Below are positions 46,185-61,702 of a stretch of DNA of 64,000 nt, piece after piece (the first letter of the stretch is position 1; each line of letters starts with the position of its first letter). Made by a program: the position numbers and the translations under genes. The notes beneath the pieces are model-generated. The model did no database searches. It was given only the letters and a program-made list of their open reading frames with translations, and was not told the DNA's origin. The stretch is from Saccharum officinarum (Eukaryota; Streptophyta; Magnoliopsida; Poales; Poaceae), in NCBI GenBank assembly GCA_020631735.1, contig CM036225.1, positions 66,390,662-66,454,661 on the forward strand. The letters run 5' to 3'.

Positions 46185-47504
46185 CTGCAAGTAGTTGAAA
46201 CTAGTAAGCATTGATGACGTCGGAAGGCTGCTGATGAATTTTATAGGTAGGAGGAAGAGTTTATATCCAACTATGCAAATTCCAATCTCCAAAAGAAGGA
46301 AATTTCTTAGATTGAGGCACGGATCTTCTGACAAGATAAAGAATGACCTTCAAGGAAAAGGTTCACGAGAAGATAACACATTGGTGTAGCTCCATAATGG
46401 ATCATGACTAGCAATCCTTGATACCTGCGCGTGCTGAGCAGCACAACCTTGTGTCGCGCGCCACAGGAGGCTCCCGGTTTCGCCGCGGCACCATGGAGTA
46501 CTAATCGCAACACCATTACCGAACACACACCTATGAGGAATCCTCACGTGTCAGGAATTAGGCGTGTAGGAATAGTATCATCCAAAGAGAGGATAGCAAA
46601 CAAGGGTGGATACAATGGAGAGGCGAGTTGCAGATCAAAACACATCCCAACTCGAGGAGATACATCTTGAAATTGTCTTGCTTTCCTTCACGGCCAGGTA
46701 TGAATTGGGTTTCAAGGCTGACACTACTGACCACTCCACTAGGTTGGTTGACTACCCCAATTCTTCACGAAAGAAATGCAACTATCTACGGGACAACTAT
46801 TTGGAGGGAAGGAAATTTTGAAAGGATGGGATAAGCAATTTATAAGGGTGGGAGTAGTGCAGAATGCAATGCATGATGCGAACATGGTGCATGCACGAAC
46901 CGTACGTCCTCACAAACCTAAGAAGAATTTCAAAATTCTAGCGTATAATTCGGTGGCATACACACGTTCTCTCAATAACGATAACTAGTCGTTCTACAGG
47001 AAACGTTGTTAGTGTACCTGCAGAAAATTGCATTTTAGCCCAACAATTCCTAATATAGCACACAAGAAAGCGGTAAACTAAATACTTTCCATACATACAT
47101 CCCCCGATGTATATACTTCAGTATCAAAGCTACCCGACAGATATACCCATAATTAAGTACTCTCATAATCACATGATTAAACATGTAAGTATGCTAGTAA
47201 CCACAACTACTCTCCCCTAGACCGACGGTTAGACGGTCATGCTCTCACAACTCCCACTTACCAGGGCGTAGAGGTATTTTGATCCATACATTACCACCCT
47301 AGCAGATGGCATCCATACAATAGCACGCCGTATGGACAACGAAATAGAAAACAAGCAAGAACCCCCGAGTTAGTACTTTAGTAAGCCACCTAATAGTCCT
47401 TATTTGGGCATATAGGATATGACCACTGACACTCTTTAGTTTAGAATAAAGATTTTTCACAAAAGCTTTTGTTTAAATACACAAATGATGTGTTTACTGT
47501 TGAA
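46185..47504 (-). other. Gypsy 5' leader
   Basis: About 1.3 kb between the primer-binding site and the gag start. No convincing ORF was seen. Short frames are present on both strands but resemble nothing recognised. Confidence 0.6.
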
Positions 47505-47522
47505 TCTTGCTCTGATACCAGC
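47505..47522 (-). other. Primer-binding site of the gypsy element
   Basis: The minus strand reads TGGTATCAGAGC two bases inside the 5' LTR, an exact 12-base match to the initiator-methionine tRNA complement. Confidence 0.9.
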
Positions 47523-50500
47523 TGTAACGGAACCGTCCAAATTATAAGAGCACAAGTTCAAAAACAATCGCCGAAACGATCAAATTCTCAAACTTGAGCC
47601 CATATAACTCCGGTAGTCCACGAAACCACGAGAGACTTCAAACCAAATCGAGAGCAACCAGATCGTAGTGATTCAACATAACACAACACTTGTTACAACA
47701 GTTCGTAAATAGCTCTCATACATCGGAGTACAAATAATTTTATTACAAAACTAAAATAAAGATTAGCGGAAGCAACATAATTTCTGAAATCATTTTAAGT
47801 CAAATACTGTCAGTACATAGTCACATCCTGCAAAAGCATACCAGAAGAGATACTACAGAGACCATGCCCATATGGTCTAGTCTTCACGCCCACATGGCGA
47901 AGACCATACTTGCAGCAACAAGTAGGAATCTGTTACCTGCAACAGGTGGGAAATAAACCCTGAGTACGAGAAGGTACTCAGCTAGACTCACTGTTCGCCT
48001 AAACGGCCGTTTAGTACGTTTAAACACCGTTTAAACGGTAAACAGAAGTCAACCGTGTAGTTTAGGCCCTAAACGGTGAATTAAACGGTTGGGCCGTTTA
48101 AACCCGTTTAAACCGTTCAATCCCGTCTAAACGGTCTAAACAAAATCAGATTAAACGTGATTAAATGAGCTAAACAACCATTTAATCCATAATTAAGTGA
48201 ATTAAAGGACTACGTCTATCACAATCAACATGAAACTAATTAACATTGTAATTATAGGAAGTGTTGTGGGATTTAGATTTCTTCCAACAAGATTATTGGG
48301 TAGAATATTTGATTTTTACATGTGTAAATATGTATGGTTTCTAGCAAATTTTATTTTTACCTACATAAATATGTATATTTTATTGTTATTGTACAAGACC
48401 GTTTAGGCTGTTTAACTCCGTTTAAACATCGTTTAAACAGTCTAAACGCTAAACGAAGGGTGACCGACTGTTTACCGTTTAGCGTTTAGGAAAACATTGG
48501 CTAGACTTACCCGTTAAAAACTAGAAACAAAGGTGACACCAAGGATTATGCAAGGCTTACATAAGTGGGCTAGCTTGACTCATTTGCAGAAAAGCTTAAT
48601 ACAAATCAGTAACCATTAATGCTTAAGCATCAAGTTAATAATCATTAATCTGTTATCTAGATTAGCACCTGTACTAGAGCAATCACTTTATTAGGAGCAA
48701 ACAATATTAACCATAGCAGGTATAATAAGGCCATCATCATCATTATCATCAATTCCGAACCATCATTAATAATTAGTGTATCTACGCTGGAGATAACCAG
48801 TCAAGTTTCTCACTATCCGGGAGAGACGGCGACTCGAATCGATTCCAACTCAGCTGAGGGGGGTATTCCTGACACTCACCCCGCAAACCCCGCTAAAGGC
48901 AGCCGTAGATAACCTTTGGTACAACTCAGGATGGGCCCGAACAGCGCCGCGTTCTCGGGGATACCAGTGGCTAGGATGCTCAGGACTTTTAACTCACCTG
49001 CCCTTGGACCCTCTGGCTCCCTTCCGAGGCGACTTTCACTTTTCGACTTCGCAGCCTGAGTTAAGCTACTAGGCTTCACGGTCGGCAACCTCAGGCCGGC
49101 CAACTAAATGTCAGGCATGCGTTCAAAATGACATAGAAGGCTCCAGGTCTCGGTCCTTAATCGACACAGACGGGGATAGATCCACACCCAAGACCTCCAT
49201 GCCTTGCTGCTTCTCTATCTTCATCCCGCCCGGTCTCATTTTATTTCATTAACACATGGTTCATTTCCACGATAGCAAATATAGCCAACCGTGACCTGAT
49301 AAGTCCCTATATCTCGCAGGTGACAGGAAATCACCCGACTTCTACCGGTCTAATTTAGCAGGGCTAAGCATAGATACGATCCTGTCTACATAGGATTCAA
49401 GGTTCGAATTGCTAGACAAGGAGTGTTATCAATGCAGCAAGGGTTTTCAACCAACTCCTATCACGTAATGCAACAATACATATAACATGTATATAAAGAT
49501 AATTGCTTTAAAAGTAGAAGGCTTATAATGCTCCGGGGCTTGCCTTAACCGAAAGAAGAGAGATCGAGGTTTGGCTTCAAGAACGATTTCCACGCCTTCT
49601 CCGGCTTCGTCGGACTGGACCTCCGGCTCCCGAACGGACTTCAACTTCGGGTTCCACACCCAGCGGAACTTCGCTTGTAACACGATTCTCGGCACACCTA
49701 TTGCATGTATATGCATCCAATGAATTTCATGTATGCATTCAAAGATGACATGATGATTTATGACATGCATGAATGAGGTGAAGATGAATGTAATGATATT
49801 GCAACATCATGAGCACAAAACAAGTCATATGGTGATCTACTCAAATCACTTCAAGATTAAATTTTCCTCTCCGATATTAACTCGTTTGAACACCTCTAAG
49901 AAACCACTAGGTTCCACAAAGGCTAAGACCAAACACACATATAACAAGATTCCAACAATATAGTATTTACCACATAATATCAACAGTAGCTAAGAAAACT
50001 CACAACTGGAGTTCTACAAATCCAAATGACCTGAAAGAGGACATTCTGAAAAGCTTATGAAATTGTCTACATTTCATTTATAAACATCTAAGCATGATTT
50101 TATCATTTACCAAGTTGAAATAGCACATGTACCAAATCTGTTCTAAAAGAACAGAGAGCAAAACAATTCTGACTCAAACTTTGAACAGCTGCCATTTCTA
50201 AACTATAAGTCCAAATGCTACCAAAATTTTTCCAGCAACTAGTTCATGAAATTATCAACAACTTTGCTATAAATCACCAAGCATGAAAACATTATTAACA
50301 TAGGTTAATTCTCTTAACTAGCAAATCTGTCCAGAAATGGCAGATTCACTAACTTAAATAATTAATGACGATTCAAAAGCACAATTGGACCAAACCAAGT
50401 TTACCAACTTGTTGTGCATATCATAGGAACATCAGAAAGTATAGTGCCAACTTCTAAATAAATTATTTAATATTCTTTTATAATTTATTTAGTTAATTAG

Positions 50501-53053
50501 GTGATTAAAGAAACATACAGTAAAACTATATATAAAAATCTACAAAAATTACAGTAGCCACCTAATGCTTCACGTAGGCTACCATAAAAATTTCACTTCA
50601 TTTTGACAAGCAGATATGGAGATATCAAAAATAACAGATGGCAGGTCTATTTCTATCATAAATAGGAAGCTCTATTGAAAAGTATCAAACAACAGATTTC
50701 ATATTTTTCCTAGCATCCTTATAATATAAGAACAATATTCACCAAGTTTCACCCTTACTGGATCTATAGAAAAATTATGAAAATTCACCCAAGATCCATT
50801 CAAGCAAACAAGATAATTATATAACTCCACCAAACTACATCCAAATTGCATGAAAATTTAACTATAAGCTATTCATGGTATGAGAAGTTCACTATAAAAA
50901 TTTCATGTCATTTGGAGCTTCACAGAAAGAGATATCATTTTCTCCTTTTTCTTCAGGAATAAAAGAGATAAATAATAACTATTTATTTCATAACAAAACA
51001 TGGCACATATTATATTTTTATAATAAACTAGACATCATACAGAGCACTACACAATTTGAACCATATCATTTGGAGCTACCAAATAAGAGATATGAATTTT
51101 TTAATCTAGCATCAATTCTGTGAAATAAATAAAAATAAAACAATTTCCTAAACCTAACTAGGCTACTGGGCCGGCCCGATTTAGCCAGCTCGGCCCAGCA
51201 CCCGGCTCGGCCCGTGGCCGGTTTGGCCCGACCCAGCAACACAGGGGGAAAACACGCTGACAGACGGGCCCCGGCTGCCATAGGGACAGAAGCAGGGGAC
51301 GGTGGTCGCCGGCCCGAACCTCGCCGGCGGCGAGCAATCCGGTGAATCCAAGCTCCCCGTTGCGCTCCTCACCACAAGGCGATTCGATTGAGGTCCCTTG
51401 GGATAGCTGAGGTTAGCCCGAGGTGGGTCACCGCCGGCAATGGTGGGCGGCGGCGCTCGGTGGTGGCGCACCGACGACTATGAACCCGCCATTGTCCCAC
51501 TTGAGCTTGGTACGAGCTCCATGAGACCACGGCGAAGCTCTCTAGGAAGAATCGAAGAGCGGAAAGAGCCCTAGCTAGGCTGACCACGGTGAGGCCGAGC
51601 TCCGGCGAGGTGGCCTCCATGGCGGTGATGACGGAACACCCAATGCGGCCTTACCACAGCTCGCTCGACTCCGCAAGAGGGTGGAGGCGATAAAGAGGGG
51701 TGCTGCGGTGCACTAGGGAGGACGAATCGAGCAGTAGCTCGACGATGGCGGCGCACTAGCTCACCAAGCTCGTGGCGGCGGTGGTGCCTCGGTCTCTGCC
51801 TTGGCGAGTGCGGCAAGGGCGAGGGAAGGAAATGGAGGGAAGCTGAGGGTCTCCAGGCGGCGTGGCGACCTCACGCTTGTGAGCTAGGCTCGGTGCTGAC
51901 GCGTGTTGGCCACGCGGCATCGAGTGCCTGTGCCCGGTCGGCCATGACGCTCGACTGAAATTTCAAAATCGGAGCTCAACAGAACGACTATCAGGGTAAC
52001 TTCGGCGTCCTATTGCTCCTAAACCAGTCCGATTTGGTAAGAGACACAGTTAGCAAAATTGTAGAGGGTCATAAGAACTACAAGTTTGTCAATAGAGTCT
52101 TGGACTAATTCGGCTTAGTTAGTGAGATACAGTGCCCTAAAGTGAGGCACATGAAAACTAAAACTGGGTTTCAGTCAGAAAGATGACTGACAGCCGATAA
52201 AGATCAAAGCTTAACCCCTAAACCAGCCCGAGTTAGAGATAGGTGATATTAGCAAACTTGTAGAGCTATGTGAGGGCTTCGACTTTGTCAATATGGACTT
52301 GAGCTAGTTTGGCCTGGATTTGGAACTACATAGCCCTAAAGTGGGGTACCTCGAACTGTAAGTCAGTCATGACTTAGCCAAAATGGCTAAGTGCTGAAAT
52401 CAGCACTCCTAGCTGCCTTGTGGGCCATGTTTGAGGATGTTCTAGTCATTTTCATGAGATGGTTATATTGAGACTTTTGTTCCTTGATAAATTTCCTACA
52501 ACTTTGGTAAAGGGTGCACTTCCATGCAAGGTCTCTAGATACCACTTTTAAATCGGTCAAAGTAGATCAATGCTATGGTCAAACTGAGGTCAAACCTAGT
52601 CAAATTGGATTTTGGTCAAAACATGAATATAAACCCTAGCTCATTTTGCTCCACTAATATATCAAAGATGTTTTCAAGCCACAAGTTACCCAATAGCATC
52701 TCATATGAGCAAAAGTCACATCAAGGTGCATTGAAACATCACCAATCAAGCTAATGCAACATTATGTTGCATGCATGTGTTGCATGGTTTAACTAGGCAT
52801 GTTGCATGTGTTTCATGGTCATGTTTCAAGGTGTTGTGTCACACATCACACTACTACAAGTGTTGTACACCCATAGGCTAGCATTAATAAACAAACATAC
52901 ACCTACACATGCATTCAATCATAGATATTGCAACTGTTGCAAGGTCATGTTTCAAGCAAGGATGCACATGAAATGACGATGCTTATGGTAATGTCATGCC
53001 ATGATCATGCATTATGAATGCATTATGAGGCTAACTAACATCAGGGTGTTACA
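47523..53053 (-). repeat. Gypsy 5' LTR, interrupted by a hAT-like element
   Basis: LTR sequence is at 47523-47988 and 48508-53053, with the insertion and its repeated GCTAGACT between. It closely matches the left LTR. Differences seen are few, mostly transitions, so the gypsy insertion is recent. A GC-rich block at about 51175-51920 corresponds to 39945-40690. Confidence 0.93.
47989..48499. mobile_element. hAT-like non-autonomous element in the gypsy 5' LTR
   Basis: This is a 511-bp insert with an 8-bp duplication GCTAGACT (47981-47988 and 48500-48507), absent from the other LTR. The ends CACTGTTCGCCTAAACG and its counterpart CAATGTTTTCCTAAACG are imperfect inverted repeats. The outer parts are dense in AAACGG and CCGTTT motifs. 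Two perfect palindromes are CTAAACGGCCGTTTAG (47999-48014) and ACCGTTTAAACGGT (48026-48039). There is no transposase ORF. The 8-bp duplication supports the hAT superfamily. Confidence 0.9.
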
Positions 53054-53058
53054 GTGGT

Positions 53059-53237
53059 GCTATAGTAAACATGTGCTACTGACAGATTAATTAGACTTAA
53101 TAAATTCATCTCACGGATTCCTGCAGACTTCTGTAATTTGTTTTATTATTACTAAACGAAAACACTCTAATGTGACACCCCTATGTGACATCCGATGTAA
53201 CACCCCTAAACTTTAGCCCCTGGATTTAAACATCAGC
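53059..53237. mobile_element. Tourist-like MITE, right part
   Basis: This is the continuation of 23459-23626. It ends in a diverged terminal repeat, GGATTTAAACATCAGC, followed by TAA (53238-53240), matching the TAA before 23459. Without the gypsy element the MITE is about 347 bp. Confidence 0.75.
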
Positions 53238-53368
53238 TAAGTGTTGCCTAGTAACTGTGTCTCAGCTGGTCGAAGGCCTCCGCCCCTAAGTGAGGCCTTC
53301 CATCGTCAGAAGGCGAGCAGCAGCATGCTCCCCCCCCCAATACTTGTAACTCTTTCTTAGGATTGCCA

Positions 53369-53473
53369 GGTTGTACTCGTATCCACCTCAACCTAGTGTT
53401 GGAGTGGATTGAAGGGGGAAATTAATTACTTTTCCACCCCAATACATGTAGATTGGTGGATACAAGTACAACC
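53369..53473. mobile_element. Small inverted-repeat element
   Basis: GGTTGTACTCGTATCCACC at 53369-53387 is matched by its inverted copy at 53455-53473 with one mismatch. The interior can also pair over much of its length. No target duplication was assigned. Confidence 0.55.
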
Positions 53474-53789
53474 AAATAAGGTCTTAGTGGATTTTCAAAT
53501 ATATGTTCTACTACAAATCTTTAGGATTTTCATTGTAGCACTAAATAGTAAATCAAGTCTTGCATTTGGCATTTAGGGTAATTCAATTGCCAACATCACC
53601 AATGTTAAAAAGTTGACTTGCTAGAAAGCGAAGAATTTATCTTATGAAGGTAGATTAATCCTTCTAAATTCAGTGCCCTACCCATGTTCATGATGTCCTT
53701 GTTTGAAATACCCAAAGGTGTTCTTAAAAAAACTAGATTATTACATATCTAGATCTTATTAGCAAGACGATAAAAATAAAAAAAGTATT

Positions 53790-54570
53790 ACCTTGCCAAA
53801 TGGGACAACTTATGTCGTCCTAAAGACTAAGGAGGACTTGAGATCATAGACCTCTAAGTTCAGAATAAATGTCTAATAAGTAAGTGGATTATAAAAATGC
53901 TTAATGAAGAAGAGACTTGGCAAACCTTGCTTAGAAACAAGTATCTAAGCTCAAAGTCTCTCCCACAATTCCATGCCAAAATCAATCATTTTTGGAAGGG
54001 TACATGTAGTTTTTGGCCTATGGTTTCTTTAAAATTAATGATGGATCACAAACGAGATTGTGCGAATATACATGACTAGGCAACTGTCCATTCAATTCCA
54101 CACTTTTGTAATATTAAAAATCATCCACATGATACAATAGCCAATGTTATGAGATCAACGCCATTGAATAATTCATTTTGCAGGGCTCTGGTGGGGGCCA
54201 GGATAAACTCAATGAATAGAAAGACTTAGTAGCTAAGATTATCCGTATCAATTTAACTGATGAGAGATATTTGTTTATTTGGAGCTTACATAACATTGGT
54301 CAATTTACAATGGTCTATGTATCTTCACAACAAAGAATACAACCTTCTCTCATGAATCGATTTGGAGGTTAAAAGTTCCTTTCCTTTGGTATCTCCATTG
54401 GGTGGTAATTTTAACAAAAGACAACCTAACTAAGAGGAATTGGAAAGACAGTCAAAAGTAGTGTTTTTGTAATTGTAGCAAAACCATGAAACATCTTCTT
54501 TTATTGTTATGGTGCCTAGACAATATAGAAGACTATCTATATAGATACTGGGTGAACCCCTCCTAGCTCT
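53790..54570 (+). pseudogene. LINE reverse transcriptase C-terminal remnant 3
   Basis: Plus-strand frames give KMLNEEETWQTLLRNKYLSS (53897-54079) and, farther on, SIWRLKVPF, LTKRNWKDSQ and a zinc-binding CCFCN followed by KHLLLL near 54400-54510. This is the usual end of a plant L1-type ORF2, covering the region before and within zf-RVT. Stops and shifts are frequent. It appears to be a different LINE family from the 13.6-14.8 kb remnants. Confidence 0.65.
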
Positions 54571-54625
54571 ATATACTAGACAAAGGAGTCTTTCTGATTA
54601 GCAAACAAAAATTAAAGATCATACT

Positions 54626-55270
54626 CACTACTACACAAAAACTTATCCCATGCATTTCGAAAATGGGCTTTGAGGCGGTTGGGCCGGTTGCCCACCTCGG
54701 TTATTCGAGGCAGGGCAGCCGGCCCAGCAACCGCCTCGGTTAATGCTTAATCGAGACGGGCAACGTAAACGAACCGCCTCGGTTAACGCCTACTAACCAA
54801 GGCGGCTGCCCTAACTCAACCGCCTTTATGTTGCCCACCTCGGTTAATCCTGGGCTCATATAAAAGCCAAAGTTAGGGTTCTCTTCTTCATTCCTCTCCC
54901 CACTCCCCCACCAGCCGACGGCACCATGCTCTCCCCCACTCTCAATCTCTCTCTCTCTCTCCCTCCCTCCACTCTCTCCCTTGTTGCGGCGCCCCTCCTC
55001 CATAGCAGGCAGTGACGCCCCTCCCCACTCTCTCTCTCCTTTCTCTCCATAGCAGACAGCGGCATGGGGCTGGGTGGCGCACGGTGGCGTGCGGCGCGGG
55101 GTGGTGCGGTGGCCTGCGGTCGCAGTGGCGCGCGGGTCTAGGCGGCGTGGCTGGGCGCGGTGCTGGGTGGCGCGCGACACGGGGTGGTGCGGCGGCATGT
55201 GGCCACGATGGCACACAGGTCTGGACGGCGCGAGGCTGGGCCGTGGAGCAGGCGCATGCGATGATGGTGG
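54626..55270. mobile_element. Truncated CACTA-like terminus with subterminal repeats
   Basis: It starts CACTACTACACAAAAAC and is followed by repeated AACCGCCTCGGTTAA-type motifs in both orientations (near 54695, 54728, 54774, 54796, 54819 and 54837), as in CACTA subterminal regions. A TATA-like CATATAAAAG lies near 54857. A GC-rich region follows, with overlapping ORFs on both strands that I do not treat as genes. No second terminus was found. Confidence 0.5.
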
Positions 55271-56384
55271 AATAAACAAAACAAAATATGGGCCTAATAT
55301 CTACAGGAAATGTTACTATAAAAGCTCAGTAATACCACCATCGATTACACGAAACCAGGATTGGGGAGTACCTACGAGCTCAAGAGACTAGAAAACCAAA
55401 ATCATATGAACTAGAGACACAGTTTTGTGGCTGCATTTCCTTTGGTGCTATTCGGCCTTCCTATAGGCTATGAATGGGCCTAAAACGGAAAGCCCATGTT
55501 GTGGCCCGGAGTCCAGAGTGGGCTGCTGACCCAGGCGGCCCAATTCGCATTCGCTTTGTGGCGGTGGAGAATGTAGTAATGTCGTGGCAGTTTCTGCCTC
55601 CGCTGCTCAGTCAATGTCTTTTTTATCCAAAAGCCACGCCTGTTGCAAAGCCAAAAAAAAAAACTACCAAAATATACAGGCAAACAAAAACTGACGGCTG
55701 CTGCACGCATCTTGTTTTTTCATAAACTTTTTTCAATTCAATGAAGCTAAAAAGGAAACAATGCGGGAAATTATCTGTTGTTCGAGGTGACACGCAGACG
55801 CAGCGCACCTGGACACCTGGTGCCTCCTGTCCGTCCTAGCTACCAGTAACAGCATGAAAATGAAATAAACTATGGTGATCTTCCAATAAGCACATGTCAA
55901 ATTAATTTGTTTGGCTATTTTGGTAGTTTTCTGCTACAAACAATCGAACACAGATTAGACACACCTAGAATCTTCCGACCATTCCCTTTCGTTGAAATTT
56001 ATATTATGCTGATACTTATGCTAGTTTGGTGCGAGAGAAAAACACTATCCGTTCGCTGAAACGTATTAATTAAGTAGTGCTGCAGAACAATATGTCACAC
56101 CATGTCTACCCGACAATAAGAGGGGGAAACAGAAATCAAAACATACTATTAAAATGCAGCACATACCAATCCAAAAATCCTGAAACCTCAAGTTTGCAGT
56201 CTCTGCTTGAGCCTTGAGGTGTTGGATTTGGGTAGAAGAACTTGGTGGCCAAATATCTGTGGATCGCCCGTGGAGTGCAAACACTGAACAGGTGAGTGTA
56301 CAAGTCGCGCTTTCCCTGCCTCCAGATAGCAGAGTGAGATCTATGGCCGTCATCGTCTCCACGTCAAGCGGCAAACCATCCCCT
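55271..56384. other. Upstream intergenic region of FTSH1
   Basis: No gene was recognised. A partial relative of the palindromic insertion at 8985-9075 lies at about 56010-56062. The ORFs in this stretch are short and mutually overlapping. Confidence 0.5.
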
Positions 56385-56392
56385 AGCTATAT

Positions 56393-56667
56393 CAGGGATG
56401 AAAACGGTACGGATATTTTCCGACCGTATTCGAGACCGAATTCGTTTAGAGGGGTTTTAATCTGTCCGTATCCGAGTCTGGATATTTAACATCCGATACC
56501 GTATCCGTATCCGAATATTTAAATCACATATTTATGATGTCGATATCCAATCGTATCCTATCCGTCATTTTTTATACTATCCGTATTCGAATCCGAATCC
56601 GGACATAAATATGAAAACAAATACGATATCAGTGATATCCGTCCGTATCCGATCCGTTTTCATCCCT
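56393..56667. mobile_element. hAT-like MITE directly upstream of FTSH1
   Basis: The ends AGGGATGAAAACGG and CCGTTTTCATCCCT are inverted repeats, flanked by AGCTATAT at 56385-56392 and 56668-56675. One extra matching base makes the boundary ambiguous by one position. The interior is made of repeated CCGTATCCG and CGAATCCG motifs. Its right end is about 95 bp from the FTSH1 ATG. Confidence 0.85.
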
Positions 56668-56759
56668 AGCTATATCTCATCTCCCCAAGCTCTCCCCTTT
56701 CTCCCGGTCCCGCCTCCCACCTCACATCCCCCTAGAAGGCAAGAACTACCTACTCATAA

Positions 56760-60190
<3,431 letters not shown>

Positions 60191-61046
60191 GATATCACAA
60201 GGCGTGCGGCTAGCTAGCTCGTCGCGGTGTATATGCTTTTGAGTTATTTGTGCGAGAGCAATCACTAAGGGATGAAAATGGAGAGCCCAGCTTGTAGGAA
60301 CCACATTGATGTAGCCAAAGATGTTTTTGCATACTTGTATAGTAGTTGATTGTAAAAAGCATCTACTGACTTTTGAGCAAGTAAAATGTTACTGCTTACA
60401 ATTATAGCACACGGTTGACCTGTCGCCTGTGAAAATATGGATAGGGCTTATGACAATCCAGTTGCATTTACTTGAAGAAACAGAAGACAATGAATAGGAC
60501 TGATGCTGGCTCAAGACAAAAGATACGGACAGCTCTATGTTCCGGGTCTATTATTGAATAAGAGCAAAAGGTATCAAGATAATCCAATGAAACATAAAAT
60601 GCATCAGCTTTTCCTTGCACACGCAGCTTCAGAAGCCAGAGAAGGTCCTGATTTTACAGGTAACACCAGGTTCTGCTGCGATCAGGAGGGAGCGAGATTG
60701 CCGGCTGCCTTCCAGCCCTGCACATCTCAGGGAAAAAGGAGGCTGCTTCATCAATTCCTGAAAGTGTGATCTTAGCAGCTGCATGCCTTAATCTGAGGGG
60801 CAGTTCCACATCATGATGGTGTTGGTGTCTAGTGTGCTACGTCGTGCCCAAGCTCCCCAGGGGCACTGTATGTCCGTTTTCCTTGTTCGGCGAGACCACG
60901 GCTGCACAAACAGCTTTCAGTGTTTGTTTGTTCATAAGGTGAGTATTCTCAGCTAATTCCTCAGATTATTATTTTTATATGCTTTGTGGCCATGTGATGT
61001 TAAGTTAGTTCCAAATTTTGCCTTGAACCAGTAGCCTCATTTCTTG
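60191..61046 (+). other. FTSH1 3' untranslated and downstream region
   Basis: The 3' untranslated region probably covers the first 150-250 bp, which are AT-rich. No clear polyadenylation signal was fixed. A short plus-strand ORF at 60503-60769 matches nothing recognised and is not called. Confidence 0.5.
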
Positions 61047-61054
61047 CTGGTTCC

Positions 61055-61221
61055 CAGTGGCGGATGTGGGATGCGGGATAAGGGGGGGCTAAAACAACAG
61101 AGATGTTGATTTGCACGAAGATTTAACGGTGAAATCAAGTTTTTGCTACAGTAATTAGCATTGAAATCAAGAAATTAGGGGGGCTGGAGCCCCCCCAGCC
61201 CCCCCTTTGGATCCGCCCCTG
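61055..61221. mobile_element. hAT-like MITE between FTSH1 and the EXO70 gene
   Basis: A 167-bp insert with an 8-bp duplication CTGGTTCC (61047-61054 and 61222-61229). The ends CAGTGGCGGAT and ATCCGCCCCTG are inverted repeats. G-runs and C-runs lie near the ends. Confidence 0.9.
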
Positions 61222-61702
61222 CTGGTTCCAGTAATAATGCTACCAGGTGCTAAAGTTGATTACTGATTACAACATGCCAATCTTATCTTACTGTTCAGAA
61301 CTTGATTCACTTCGGCACGTTCTTGGTCTTGTTTTCTTCTGGAACCAGTCTGTTCGGTACAGTACTACTCTGTTGGAACCCTGTTGTTTGGCTGAATGCA
61401 GAATATACATGTCTGAATGTTTTTGGATAGAATATACACAGTGCATGATATAGGAATGTCCTGGTTCAACCACTTATTTGCATAGATAAATGACTACCTT
61501 ATCTCATTATCAGATTGACCCCTGTGTTATGGAGGCTACGAATTCAATCTCTAGTACATATATCACCTATTGAGGGTACAAACATGATTAAATTTCCAAC
61601 TTCCAAGCAACATCATTTTATTCCAAACACAAAACAGAACATCAAAGATGCATGAAAACAGAGGTAGGTAGCAAGTTTTCTTCTATGGTGCACTTGTTCT
61701 GT

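Larger units (their letters stand above)
23627..53053 (-). mobile_element. Ty3/gypsy chromovirus with LTRs of about 5.0 kb, hosting two nested insertions
   Basis: The element starts TGTAACGG and ends GTTACA, with the 5-bp duplication GTGGT at 23622-23626 and 53054-53058. It reads on the minus strand, so the right LTR (47523-53053) is the 5' LTR and the left LTR (23627-41824) the 3' LTR. After subtracting the nested copia (13,182 bp plus 5) and the hAT-like element (511 bp plus 8), the LTRs are 5,011 and 5,012 bp. The internal part (41825-47522) holds a primer-binding site, a gag-pol frame with a C-terminal chromodomain, and a polypurine tract. Integrase after RNase H plus the chromodomain make it a chromovirus. 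The long LTRs fit the Tekay/Del group, a tentative lineage call. Confidence 0.93.

Noticed and set aside
38219..51816. Paired ORFs repeated at 37.7-40.6 kb and 48.9-51.8 kb
   Set aside because: They are the same sequence in the two gypsy LTRs, and there is no sign of coding constraint.
54740..55279. Minus-strand 179-codon ORF near the CACTA-like end
   Set aside because: It is low-complexity, rich in proline, histidine and arginine, overlaps open frames on the other strand and matches no recognised domain.
60503..60769. Plus-strand 88-codon ORF downstream of FTSH1
   Set aside because: No recognisable domain, no splice or promoter context, and a length expected by chance.
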